Assembly (NCBI GenBank): GCA_946616535.1
Contig: CAMOJA010000004.1
Coordinates: forward strand, 1 to 64,000
Direction of reading: 5' to 3'
Source of the DNA: an uncultured Bacteroidales bacterium
GTDB lineage: Bacteria > Bacteroidota > Bacteroidia > Bacteroidales > Paludibacteraceae
Length of the DNA: 64,000 bases
The notes beneath the pieces are model-generated. The model did not search any database. It had not been told where the DNA came from and saw nothing but the letters and a program-made list of their open reading frames with translations. The first letter of the stretch is position 1, and every line of letters starts with the position of its first letter. Shown in pieces: positions 54,142-61,699 of this stretch. The translations under genes were made by a program, and so were the position numbers.

Positions 54142-55170
54142 TTATTTGAATTTACCAAGAAGCATAGCGCCCTTCTGTGCCGTAGTTGCAATGCCTCGGT
54201 TTACATCGGAGGCCCCGCTGCCGGAGATAATCCATGATGCCAACTGTGGCACGGCCATAAGGCAAATCAGCGTTACCAGATCCATTACAATCATGTGGAG
54301 CGGGAAGCCCAGCTGCGCCACGTTCGGAGCCGTCCAGAATGCGTCCATCATCGCATCCTTCAATTTGAAGTTCACGTAGTCGATGAGCGCTGCCATCGGG
54401 CACCAGAACGAAATCTGGATATACCGGGCAATCCATACGCTGATGTTATTCTGAAAACCCGGCATCAGTGACAGGGCAAACACGAATGGCCCTATCAGCC
54501 CCAGGATGATGAGATAAATGCTTGAAACCGCCAGCAGGATGTACTGCGCCAGCTTCACGATAATGGAGAGTATGGCCGACATGATATTGCCGGCATAATC
54601 CAGCACAGATCCGACCTTCCCACTCACAAAGCCTTTTACTCCCGCCCAAAGCCGTTTGAAAAAGCCTGGGCGCTTGCCATCCTGAATGGCAGCTTCGGCC
54701 AAAGATTCCGCGACAGCCGTGGTCTCGTATGAAAGGCTCTCAACAGTAGCGGACGAACTACTGCGCGACATCTCTTCCTCGAATTGCCCTGTGAGCGTTT
54801 CTTTCTTATGCTTTTCCTCGATGGAGGAATACACTTCGTTCACCTTGCCCCAAAGCCCGCTTGGATCCTGATCCACAGAGGCCGACACGGCCTTCGTCAC
54901 CATGTGCGTCACCCCATCGAAAGGCACCAGTACGAACGAATAGAAATTGCATGTCAGGAACAGGACGATGAGCGCCCGAATGATGGCCCTCATATCTAGG
55001 CGTCCATATGGGTCATTCAGCATCTTATTGTACCAGGTAATCAAAGAAAAGCTGGCAGCAATGCACGCAATAGCGCAGGCCATGCTGTAGATGGCGCTGT
55101 GGTCGCCGGTGAAGATGCTCAGCTTGATTTGCTGAAGCATATCCGGATAGTTGAGTCTGATGGTAGCCAT
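54142..55170 (-). CDS. traJ: Conjugative transfer protein TraJ (VirB6-like)
   Basis: I place the start at ATG 55170 (MATIRLNYPDML), one base after the traI stop, giving 342 residues; the frame upstream runs through traI and is not homologous. Several hydrophobic helices (AIYSMACAIACIAASFSLIT, IVKLAQYILLAVSSIYLIIL, MIVMDLVTLICLMAVPQLAS) and the ISVWIARYIQISFWCPMAAL segment fit TraJ. It is a polytopic inner-membrane channel component. Confidence 0.93.
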   Translation of the reverse strand: MATIRLNYPDMLQQIKLSIFTGDHSAIYSMACAIACIAASFSLITWYNKMLNDPYGRLDMRAIIRALIVLFLTCNFYSFVLVPFDGVTHMVTKAVSASVDQDPSGLWGKVNEVYSSIEEKHKKETLTGQFEEEMSRSSSSATVESLSYETTAVAESLAEAAIQDGKRPGFFKRLWAGVKGFVSGKVGSVLDYAGNIMSAILSIIVKLAQYILLAVSSIYLIILGLIGPFVFALSLMPGFQNNISVWIARYIQISFWCPMAALIDYVNFKLKDAMMDAFWTAPNVAQLGFPLHMIVMDLVTLICLMAVPQLASWIISGSGASDVNRGIATTAQKGAMLLGKFK

Positions 55171-55171
55171 A

Positions 55172-55810
55172 TTACCAGTTGATTTTGAAGGCTTCTTCCA
55201 AGGAGTCGTAGGCTTCGGCCAGACGCATCCCTGTGTCAATGTCCTCATAGGTGTCCTTGATATGATTGTAAAGCGCTGCATTGGCTCGTGAAAGACGCCG
55301 GTCGCACTCGGCCAGCTGGGCAATACGCTCTTCCTCGCTAATCTGTGATTTACTGTCCAAATACTCTCGGGCCTTTTTCACCTCCCGGGAGGCGTAAAGG
55401 AGGTACTGGAATCCTTCATTTACCATCGAGCGGCCCTGAAAGTAAGTTATTTGCTTGCCATTCAGGTCTTTTACCCGTCCCACATATCTGGTGAACATGC
55501 GGGCCATCTGCTCGTAGTTCTGCGCCATCCGGATGACGGATTGAGCCTTATACAGGTCACCACGCACTTCCCGGTAACGTTTGTCCATCTCTTGCAGAAA
55601 CTTCAACTGCTCTTCGGCAACGCCTAGGTTCTGAAGGAACTGCTCCGTATTCAGAACCATATTGTCCCCGTCCTGCAGGAACGACAACACCGCCTGTGCC
55701 AGATTACTCGCATCAAATGTCGCAAACTGCGCCGATGCCCTCGGAGCAGCCAGTAGCATAGCTGCGGCAACTATTGTCATTTTGAGCGCAGCGAAAAATC
55801 TCCTTCTCAT
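55172..55810 (-). CDS. traI: Conjugative transfer protein TraI (DUF4141, VirB5-like)
   Basis: The 212-residue protein has a signal peptide and then FATFDASNLAQAVLSFLQDG, EQLKFLQEMDKRYREVRGDL and MVNEGFQYLLYASREVKKAR, typical of TraI/DUF4141. It is a periplasmic coiled-coil subunit. The first codons (RFFAALKMT) are encoded by a copy of the 27-bp dispersed repeat (55775-55801), so the repeat supplies the basic and early hydrophobic part of the signal peptide. It overlaps traG by 4 bases. Confidence 0.92.
   Translation of the reverse strand: MRRRFFAALKMTIVAAAMLLAAPRASAQFATFDASNLAQAVLSFLQDGDNMVLNTEQFLQNLGVAEEQLKFLQEMDKRYREVRGDLYKAQSVIRMAQNYEQMARMFTRYVGRVKDLNGKQITYFQGRSMVNEGFQYLLYASREVKKAREYLDSKSQISEEERIAQLAECDRRLSRANAALYNHIKDTYEDIDTGMRLAEAYDSLEEAFKINW
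55775..55801 (-). repeat. 27-bp dispersed repeat encoding the start of TraI
   Basis: TGTCATTTTGAGCGCAGCGA followed by AAAATCT differs from 5368-5394 at two positions. The coding strand reads RFFAALKMT at TraI residues 4-12. Confidence 0.8.
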
Positions 55811-58287
55811 TTCTCCTCCTTCTTTACAAGTTTCTTAATCGCTTTGATATAGCTGCCACCGGCTTTCTCCACAGCAGCTGCCAGCCTAAGTTTATCCTTC
55901 TTTGCCGATGAAAACGCCCACCGTTCCTCCGGGCTCACCTCCAGCCGCATCACGAAGCTCTTTTTGTTGCCCAGGTTGAAGAACACCTCGCGCCCTGCGT
56001 CATATCCGGCCTGACCGGACATCTTATACCGATTCAGCGATAGCACCATTCCTTTATCGTCCTCACTCAGCGAAAGCTGGCTTGCCAGCTCCTCAAACCG
56101 GTTCAAATACTTGGTCTGGTCCAGCAGAATCTTCACCCCGGAATTCTCTACTATGGAGTCCTTGATGATGGGTGAAGATGTGATGTCTTTCAATTCCTGG
56201 GTTACGACCATGGCCGATGTCCGGTGCTTGCGGGCGGTCTTCCATAGCTCCAGCATATAGGTGGCCATCTGGGTGCCCATGATGGCCTTCCAAGCTTCCT
56301 CGATGCACATGACCTTGAAGTCGCTGCTGCTAGTCATCTTCTCCATAAAGGCATCCATTATCACCAATGTCGTGATAGGATAGATAACCGGATCACCCTT
56401 AATATGGTCAATTTCAAAGACCACGAAGCGGTCTTCAAGAATGTTGACGCTCTCGTTGGAATTCAGCAGGTAGTCATACGGCCCTCCGGTGTAGAACTGC
56501 TCCAGAGAAATGAGGTAGTCTTTCAGGTCAAAGTACTCCTTACCAGCTTCCTCCTTTGCCAAAAGGTCCCCAAAGACATCGCGGACAAACTCAAAGTAGT
56601 CGTTGAAGACGGGGTCGGAGTCCTCGTTCCACTGGATTAAGAAGGCGTTGATGCTCTCTCGAACGTATTTCTCTGCCGAGCTGGAAATCTCCACCTTCCC
56701 ATTCTTCCAGAGCGTCACCATCAACGTAAACAGGAAGTTCATCGCCTCACTGTCGGCTTGACTGAAACGCCGGTGATTCCGGAAAGGATTGAAGGAAACG
56801 GGCTTACCCTTCTCGAAGGTGTAGTAGGTCCCGTCTTTTCCGCTGGATTCCTCCTTGATGATATGGCAAAGCGCCCTGTAGGAGTCTCCCACGTCAATGA
56901 GAAAACATTGCTGTCCGGCAACGTAACACGAACGCAGGTACTTGTTCATAAAAAACGACTTTCCTGAGCCGGAAGGGCCGAGCAGGAACACGTTGTAGTT
57001 CTCAATAAACCCGAGCTCCAGGGCCAGTTCCTGAATGTCAAAACGCTGCGGTACCAGCCGGATGCGGTCGCTCATCTTGAGCACTCCGCCCGGAATGCCT
57101 GTGTCAAAGCCGTCATACAAGTTCAGGCAAAGCGCTGAGTTCAGCTCCATGGTCATATACTCGCTGAAGGCAAGTCCGCTCTCGTTTCCCGGGATGGAGG
57201 ACCAGAACTGAGCTGGAGCATTGGCGATATCCCGAACTGGAGTTATTCCCAGCTTGGAGATTGCCGTTGTCGTTGCATTGTCATCCGAAGAGAAAACACT
57301 TACATGACAGCGCACTGTACTCATCTGCTGGACCGCAACCGTCTCCAGATACTCGTTGATTTCTTCTGCGTATTTGCGGTTCTCCGCATTCCGGGCGCTC
57401 ATAGACTGCATCTGCCGGCGCTTGCTATCCAAGCTGCCGTGAATGTCCTTCAGTGGTTCCTTTACGCAGAACCAGTTTACCACGTGCTCACAGTCCAGGC
57501 TCTGGCCAATATCATTCAGCCAGGACAGCGACACCACGGAATTCTCCGTGCTCAACGCGGAAACGCGCTTGCAGGAAGCCACTTCACCCGGCAACTGATC
57601 CAGTTCTGCAAAAAGATGGCAGACAATGCTTTTATTGCCAATCCGGAGACCGGCAGGCTCCACCTGGATGTCACTCAAAACATCCGGCCCTTCATCCGTA
57701 TAATTCAGATAGTCCTGGAGTATTCCCACCCCGTCATGCCCGGCACCTTCTACGTCATGCCCGGCTTGACCGGGCATCTTCCCGAAGATGTCCCTTTCCG
57801 TCAGTCGCCGCAGGGTCCATAGCCCGTTCCCATTCAGCATCGCTGCAAACTGCTCTGCCGCCGTCAGGCAGCGTGAAATCTCCGCTCCGGATGGTAATCC
57901 AGCACCGGTTAGCCCCAGCAGGCCGGAGCTCCCACCCCGGATATTCTTACGGGATGAAAAAGAAAGCCAAAGTCTGCACTTATGGTCCAGGTACTCCCGG
58001 CCGTCAAAGTGCTCCTCATAGGCACGCTCCAGGAAACCGGCGGCCTTCTCTGCCCTATACGCCTTCCGCATGAACACATCCTGTTTATGCACGATGGTGT
58101 AGTCCGGCAACAGCTGAATAGCCGCCGCCATCGTAGTCACCAGCGAATCATACGCCGCCTCATTGCAGCGGAATGCCGGCGGCAGCGTCAGCTCCCAACC
58201 AACACAGATGTCTCCTCTTTTGGAGAGGATAACCCCAGCACCGCCGTTCATCACAGGGAAATTGTCTCTTATGTCTATCTGCTCCAT
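55807..58287 (-). CDS. traG: Conjugation ATPase TraG (VirB4-like)
   Basis: From ATG 58287 (MEQIDIRDNFPVM) the product has 826 residues; the open frame further upstream overlaps traF and is not homologous. Walker A is LLGPSGSGKSFFMNKYL and Walker B follows DFKVMCIEEAWKAIMGTQMA. VVTQELKDITSSPIIKDSIV and SQLSLSEDDKGMVLSLN are conserved in Bacteroidetes TraG ATPases. It energises assembly and transfer at the inner membrane. Two in-frame palindromic insertions (57753 and 55998) add peptides KMPGQAGHD and KMSGQAGYD that are not part of the usual family sequence. Confidence 0.93.
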   Translation of the reverse strand: MEQIDIRDNFPVMNGGAGVILSKRGDICVGWELTLPPAFRCNEAAYDSLVTTMAAAIQLLPDYTIVHKQDVFMRKAYRAEKAAGFLERAYEEHFDGREYLDHKCRLWLSFSSRKNIRGGSSGLLGLTGAGLPSGAEISRCLTAAEQFAAMLNGNGLWTLRRLTERDIFGKMPGQAGHDVEGAGHDGVGILQDYLNYTDEGPDVLSDIQVEPAGLRIGNKSIVCHLFAELDQLPGEVASCKRVSALSTENSVVSLSWLNDIGQSLDCEHVVNWFCVKEPLKDIHGSLDSKRRQMQSMSARNAENRKYAEEINEYLETVAVQQMSTVRCHVSVFSSDDNATTTAISKLGITPVRDIANAPAQFWSSIPGNESGLAFSEYMTMELNSALCLNLYDGFDTGIPGGVLKMSDRIRLVPQRFDIQELALELGFIENYNVFLLGPSGSGKSFFMNKYLRSCYVAGQQCFLIDVGDSYRALCHIIKEESSGKDGTYYTFEKGKPVSFNPFRNHRRFSQADSEAMNFLFTLMVTLWKNGKVEISSSAEKYVRESINAFLIQWNEDSDPVFNDYFEFVRDVFGDLLAKEEAGKEYFDLKDYLISLEQFYTGGPYDYLLNSNESVNILEDRFVVFEIDHIKGDPVIYPITTLVIMDAFMEKMTSSSDFKVMCIEEAWKAIMGTQMATYMLELWKTARKHRTSAMVVTQELKDITSSPIIKDSIVENSGVKILLDQTKYLNRFEELASQLSLSEDDKGMVLSLNRYKMSGQAGYDAGREVFFNLGNKKSFVMRLEVSPEERWAFSSAKKDKLRLAAAVEKAGGSYIKAIKKLVKKEEK
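55998..56024 (-). repeat. In-frame palindromic element in traG, C-terminal copy
   Basis: The coding strand reads AGATGTCCGGTCAGGCCGGA then TATGACG, encoding MSGQAGYD just after LSLNRYK. The ends pair as TCCGG/CCGGA. It lies in the loop before the EVFFNLG strand. Confidence 0.8.
57753..57779 (-). repeat. In-frame palindromic element in traG, N-terminal copy
   Basis: The coding strand reads AGATGCCCGGTCAAGCCGGG then CATGACG, encoding MPGQAGHD. A second partial unit follows at 57732-57745 (GGTGCCGGGCATGACGGG, peptide GAGHDG). The inner arms GCCCGG/CCGGGC are perfect. Confidence 0.85.
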
Positions 58288-58571
58288 ACCTTGCTCCTCA
58301 CTAAAATGAACCGGGGCAGCCGCTTGCTGGCAATGAAGCGCGAAAGCTGCTTCTCCCCAAACTTCTGTTGTATCTCCGTCAGTGCCAGATAACCGCCTAC
58401 GATAAACACTACGGCCGATGCAAGACCGATAAACGTCCCGAACACCGTCCCCAGGACGATGGCAAGAACGACAATCCCCAGCAAACACACCAGAGCCACC
58501 GGGATATATCGGCCTTTAACTCCAAGGAGCGTGAACGGCCGGTCCAGATTCCTGTAAACCCTGCACTTCAT
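58275..58571 (-). CDS. traF: Conjugative transfer protein TraF (DUF4133)
   Basis: From ATG 58571 (MKCRVYRNLDRPFTLLGVKG) the product is 98 residues with two adjacent helices (YIPVALVCLLGIVVLAIVLG, TFIGLASAVVFIVGGYLALT) and a basic C-terminus (LPRFILVRSKVWSR). This is the VirB3-like DUF4133 protein. Its ATG overlaps the traE stop and its end overlaps the traG start by 13 bases. Confidence 0.9.
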   Translation of the reverse strand: MKCRVYRNLDRPFTLLGVKGRYIPVALVCLLGIVVLAIVLGTVFGTFIGLASAVVFIVGGYLALTEIQQKFGEKQLSRFIASKRLPRFILVRSKVWSR

Positions 58572-58879
58572 AGGCCGATAAAATTTTTCAGCACGAGGGC
58601 TGCGATAATCACGAACACCATGCCTCCGGTCCAGCCGAGGGCCTTCTGGGCGCTTTCCTGATCTCCGGAGTACATCTTGATGCCTACGGTAATCAGCGAC
58701 ACAATGGCCACGATAGCCAGAACGGCAATTACTACCTGGTAAATGATGGAACCCGCAGAACGGATCTGCGTATTCGCCTCGTTCAAAAACGAAATGGCAT
58801 CCTGTGCCGATGCCGAGATGCTCACGGCAAGGCCCAGGATGCCACACGCCGCATATCTCTCTCCTCTTGTCTTCATCAC
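58568..58879 (-). CDS. traE: Conjugative transfer protein TraE (DUF4134)
   Basis: The 103-residue protein (102 from the second Met) has a signal-like start (RYAACGILGLAVSISASAQD). Two helices follow (IIYQVVIAVLAIVAIVSLIT, GGMVFVIIAALVLKNFIGL) around KMYSGDQESAQKALGW, the DUF4134 motif. This is the VirB2-like pilin candidate. It overlaps the unknown gene upstream by one base. Confidence 0.92.
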   Translation of the reverse strand: MMKTRGERYAACGILGLAVSISASAQDAISFLNEANTQIRSAGSIIYQVVIAVLAIVAIVSLITVGIKMYSGDQESAQKALGWTGGMVFVIIAALVLKNFIGL

Positions 58880-59226
58880 TATGCGTTTTTAATTATGTTA
58901 CTTGCTTCCTCTTCATCCAGCGCATTGAGGTTGGACTCGTATTTGTCCACCATCGCCTTCGCTTCCGGGGATGCTTTACCGGACTTTTTCCCTGTCTTTT
59001 TTGGCGAGGACTTCACTTTATCGAACGAAGCAGCTCTTTCCGCAGCTTTGGTACGTTTCGTCTCGGCTCCTTTCACAACAATAGTCTTGGGATCCGGCGG
59101 CTCGAAATCTCTTGGAATCTCGTATTTTTCAGGGACAACCACCGGTACCAATTCCACCTTCGGGATAATCTCCAACAAGAGGTTACGAGTCCACGGCAGG
59201 CGCTTCTTTTTCAGCCATTTCCACAT
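58879..59226 (-). CDS. Lysine-rich hypothetical protein in tra operon
   Basis: The 115-residue product is basic in the middle (KGAETKRTKAAERAASFDKV, SSPKKTGKKSGKASPEAKAM). It has a proline-rich segment (VPVVVPEKYEIPRDFEPPDP) and an acidic end. It has no signal peptide or membrane helix. Its position between the ParA-like gene and traE corresponds to TraB-D of CTnDOT, but I see no DUF3408 signature. It overlaps the ParA gene by 44 bases and traE by one. Confidence 0.6.
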   Translation of the reverse strand: MWKWLKKKRLPWTRNLLLEIIPKVELVPVVVPEKYEIPRDFEPPDPKTIVVKGAETKRTKAAERAASFDKVKSSPKKTGKKSGKASPEAKAMVDKYESNLNALDEEEASNIIKNA

Positions 59227-59923
59227 ACTCCAATACCTCCTCGAAAAGTTTCATGATGCCAGGGTTTCTCTTTCTGGCGTAAGCCAGGGGAAAGTCAACA
59301 GTGCTACGGATATGGGCCGTTGCGTCCTTTTCCTTTTTCATGGATTCGGACTGCTTCACAATATGCTCCGATATTACGGAGCCGCCCTCGGCAAACCAAT
59401 CCCTTATACGGGCGTAAGCTTCTTTGGGTTCTCGTCCACCTACGCGGTTGAAAAAGAGCCGTGTGCGCTGCCTGTATTCCTTCATGATATGCGAGAGCGT
59501 CCGCATAGATGCGATAATCATCGGGTCCAGTTCCACCGGAATCATGATGAGATCAATCCTTCCATCCAGCAGCAACTGGCAGACAGGGTCTTCGCTGGAG
59601 AACGAACCGCCGAAATCCAGAATCAGATAATCCAGCTCGGAGCTGAACTTTGCGAAATCCTCAGCGAGAGCGCGGATGTCTTGCGCCTTTTTCTTTCTCA
59701 CCTTCTCGATGGGATAGAAGTCATCTTCACTGAAGGGGATGCCTTCCCGTTCCATATATAGAAGGTCTCGCTCGCGCATGTGCCAGAGGTTAAACTCCGG
59801 GTAATCGAAGTCCAGGATCATCACCCGTTTGCCCAGGCGATACTTGATATAAGAGGCAAGGAGGGCATTAAATGTTGTCTTGCCGGTTCCGCCCTTGGCG
59901 GAGAAGAATGAAATGACTTTCAT
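59183..59923 (-). CDS. traA: ParA-family ATPase (TraA)
   Basis: From ATG 59923 the 246-residue protein starts MKVISFFSAKGGTGKTTFNA, the deviant Walker A of ParA/MinD proteins. VMILDFDYPEFNLW and YLILDFGGSFSSEDPVCQLL carry the other motifs. Bacteroidetes conjugative operons start with such a TraA. It is preceded by a consensus promoter at 59963-59994 and is therefore the first gene of the transfer operon. An upstream in-frame ATG (59932) is possible. Confidence 0.93.
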   Translation of the reverse strand: MKVISFFSAKGGTGKTTFNALLASYIKYRLGKRVMILDFDYPEFNLWHMRERDLLYMEREGIPFSEDDFYPIEKVRKKKAQDIRALAEDFAKFSSELDYLILDFGGSFSSEDPVCQLLLDGRIDLIMIPVELDPMIIASMRTLSHIMKEYRQRTRLFFNRVGGREPKEAYARIRDWFAEGGSVISEHIVKQSESMKKEKDATAHIRSTVDFPLAYARKRNPGIMKLFEEVLEYVEMAEKEAPAVDS

Positions 59924-59962
59924 ACGCCTCAATCTTTAAACTCTTCGTCATGTTCTCACTGA

Positions 59963-59994
59963 CAAAGGTATATTCTACCTTCCATATCACCAAA
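59963..59994 (-). promoter_or_regulatory. Promoter of the transfer operon
   Basis: On the minus strand TTTG (59994-59991), a 20-base spacer and TACCTTTG (59970-59963) match the Bacteroidetes consensus exactly, 40 bases before the ParA start. Confidence 0.8.
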
Positions 59995-60035
59995 TTTCAG
60001 AACAAAAAGTGTCACATTTTTGAGCCAATTTTGCC

Positions 60036-60068
60036 AGAAAAAAGGCAGACCTTCCGGACGGCCTGCCT
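60036..60068 (-). terminator. Hairpin plus T-run upstream of the transfer operon
   Basis: On the minus strand AGGCAGGCCGTCCGGAAGGT then CTGCCT forms an imperfect palindrome (60068-60043), followed by a run of six T. It would stop leftward transcripts before the operon promoter at 59963. Confidence 0.7.
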
Positions 60069-60145
60069 GACACAGATCACCAAAACCCAAGCCGAGGATT
60101 TGAGCAATCTGTTACCTGTTCAGGCCATCTGAAACAACACCGTAC

Positions 60146-60345
60146 AAAAAAAAGTGCAGGCTCCATTTCCCCTATACCTGGCAGTATATCCCGGAAATGG
60201 TAAACGCCCGCACTTAATGTGCAGGCGCATACCACAATGGACCGGGATTTAACAAATCTGCCAGGATTTACTAGGTGGCCCAAAGCGATAAACGCTCTAA
60301 TATGTCTTGACTTAACTCGTTCGCGCTAACTCACCGGCAAAGATA
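60146..60345 (-). ncRNA. Candidate leader or small RNA with mutually exclusive hairpins
   Basis: A good -7 box TATCTTTG lies at 60345-60338 on the minus strand. The transcript would run about 180 bases to a terminator: AAGTGCGGGC (60215-60206) pairs with GCCTGCACTT (60161-60152), reinforced by CCATTTCC/GGAAATGG inside, and eight T follow. The same AAGTGCGGGC can instead pair with the upstream CGCCTGCAC (60227-60219). That is the layout of an attenuator. No ORF is convincing in the transcript. Confidence 0.55.
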
Positions 60346-60451
60346 CAAACATTTTTTAGAATCATCGCCAACAAAAACGAGGGCGGCATCAGCCGTCCCC
60401 GAAACACGTTTTGACGGGAACATGAAAACCCGGGCCCGGGTAATCACACTT

Positions 60452-60769
60452 TTACTCCCTATTCAGCCTCGGGAAATCAGTATCCATCAACTTATCAAGC
60501 GTCAGTCTCACTGAATTGACTCCCTCTGGAACCGGAACTCCAGCTTCAGCCAGGAGGGCTCTGGTTGATTGCCAATTATCAGCTCCGCTGCATAACGCAG
60601 CAATGTCGATGATTAATTGGAACAACTGCTCAGAGCACTTACCTTGCTCAGAAGCCTGGATGTCCGTTTCAAAAGGCAGTTTTTTCAAAAGAAGAAGGCC
60701 GCTGTATAACTTGCGGACGATTGTTTTCCCTCGGCTTGGGATTTGGTTTACAATAAAATGATTGCTCAT
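60452..60769 (-). CDS. Hypothetical helical protein, 105 aa
   Basis: The product MSNHFIVNQIPSRGKTIVRK is followed by amphipathic helices (LYSGLLLLKKLPFETDIQAS, LFQLIIDIAALCSGADNWQS) and a C-terminal VRLTLDKLMDTDFPRLNRE. It has no signal peptide, membrane segment or motif I recognise. It precedes the transfer operon in the same direction, separated by the leader-RNA region, so it could be an accessory or regulatory gene of the element. Confidence 0.55.
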   Translation of the reverse strand: MSNHFIVNQIPSRGKTIVRKLYSGLLLLKKLPFETDIQASEQGKCSEQLFQLIIDIAALCSGADNWQSTRALLAEAGVPVPEGVNSVRLTLDKLMDTDFPRLNRE

Positions 60770-60916
60770 AACGAAATCTTTATTAATTAAACAATCCCGT
60801 CGACGGTTATTAGCATGGTCTATTTATAAGTAGTAGGGGTATACTACAAATAATACGACCAACGGGGTTCTCCTTTCCAAAACTTCTCATTTCTTGTTTG
60901 TTAGCAAACTATTTCT

Positions 60917-61108
60917 TATATTTGCAGTGAAGAGGTTGGTTGACCTCTGAGAAATATTTGGTCATCCTATCAAGCATAAAGGGAATCTCGACAATTCAAT
61001 TAAACAGGTGATAGGTTGATAGGATGGTATTATGCTCTGGCACAGTACCATCTGCACATCGCCGAGCCCGTCGAGAGCTTCCTTTATGCATGGGACTGTG
61101 CCTTTTTT
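60917..61108 (+). ncRNA. Candidate structured RNA, copy 1, with promoter and terminator
   Basis: TATATTTG (60917-60924) is a -7 box. The predicted RNA begins with the hairpin AGAGGT/ACCTCT. A stem CATCCTATCAA/TTGATAGGATG (60963-60973 with 61016-61026) then encloses the invariant motif AUAAAGGGAAUCUCGACAAU (60976-60995). It ends in GGCACAGTACC/GGGACTGTGCC (61039-61049 with 61092-61102) plus six T. A downstream stretch (61070-61089) is complementary to the invariant motif and could sequester it. No ORF fits. Confidence 0.65.
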
Positions 61109-61226
61109 GTATAGTCCCCATAGACGATATCACGGCCGCCAGTCGTAAGTGCATTGGTCTATCGTATAGGGGTATACGAATTCTTGCATTTTTCGCTGGT
61201 GGCTTTTGTTATTCAGGATTAATTAT

Positions 61227-61435
61227 TATCTTTGTATCGAAGTCCAAGGACTTCACAAAAATAATGATCATCCTGTCAATGCTATAAAGGGAATCTCGAC
61301 AATTTCAAAAGTTCAGGCGATAGGATTGATTAGGGTGGTGGTGCGACCTACGGGGAGCACAGGCCACCTATTTGTTCACCTGAGTTGTCGAGACTCCCTT
61401 TAACATCTAGCGTGGACTGTGTCTTCCCGTTTTGA
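61227..61435 (+). ncRNA. Candidate structured RNA, copy 2
   Basis: This is a tandem paralogue of copy 1 with the same order of parts. It has -7 box TATCTTTG (61227-61234), 5' hairpin GAAGTCC/GGACTTC and closing stem CATCCTGTCAA/TTGATTAGGGTG (61269-61279 with 61326-61337). The identical internal motif lies at 61284-61303. A complement of the motif is at 61384-61404, and the 3' stem GAGCACAGGCCAC/GTGGACTGTGTC has a weak T-run. Most stem bases differ from copy 1 while pairing is kept. Confidence 0.62.
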
Positions 61436-61574
61436 TGGCATTGTCCGAGCTAATGTGACATACTGGCTGTCAGGCGCGCGCCAACTTGGCATAGGGCAAA
61501 TCATTATTACGGCCGCAAGGTCATCGCCGAGTGGCGAACTCCTGACAGCTTTTCGGAAATCTCAACATAATATA

Positions 61575-61606
61575 AAGAAGGCGGGCTCATTCAAGTCCGT
61601 CTTCTT
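61575..61606 (-). terminator. Hairpin terminator after the GH18-like gene
   Basis: AAGAAGACGGACTTGAATGA then GCCCGCCTTCTT on the minus strand pairs its ends (AAGAAG.CGG/CCG.CTTCTT) and is followed by TTATATT. It would end the transcript of the GH18-like gene after the RNA motif copy 3. Confidence 0.6.
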
Positions 61607-61614
61607 CCGTTAAA

Positions 61615-61685
61615 GGACATGGCCCTGTTCTGCATCACCTAAATGAAATTGTCGAGATTCCCTTTATGCTAAACAGAGCCATGCC
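61615..61685 (-). ncRNA. Structured RNA motif, copy 3, in the 3' UTR of the GH18-like gene
   Basis: On the minus strand GGCATGGCTCTGTTT (61685-61671) and GAACAGGGCCATGTCC (61630-61615) pair and enclose the invariant 21-base motif (61667-61647) and an AGGUGAU element. The closing stem is unrelated in sequence to copies 1 and 2. It begins 15 bases after the stop codon of the gene at 61700. Confidence 0.6.
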
Positions 61686-61699
61686 CAGAGAATACACTA

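Noticed and set aside
57304..58073. Plus-strand open frames within traG
   Set aside because: Both are His/Pro/Arg-rich shadows of the TraG coding sequence, which has Walker motifs and correct operon coupling.
60077..60283. Minus-strand 68-codon ORF upstream of the transfer operon
   Set aside because: It runs through the terminator and attenuator-like hairpins, and its composition looks random; the DNA is better explained as a structured leader.
60917..61435. Retron-like RNA
   Set aside because: No reverse transcriptase gene is present nearby, and the fold lacks the paired a1/a2 ends expected for msr-msd.
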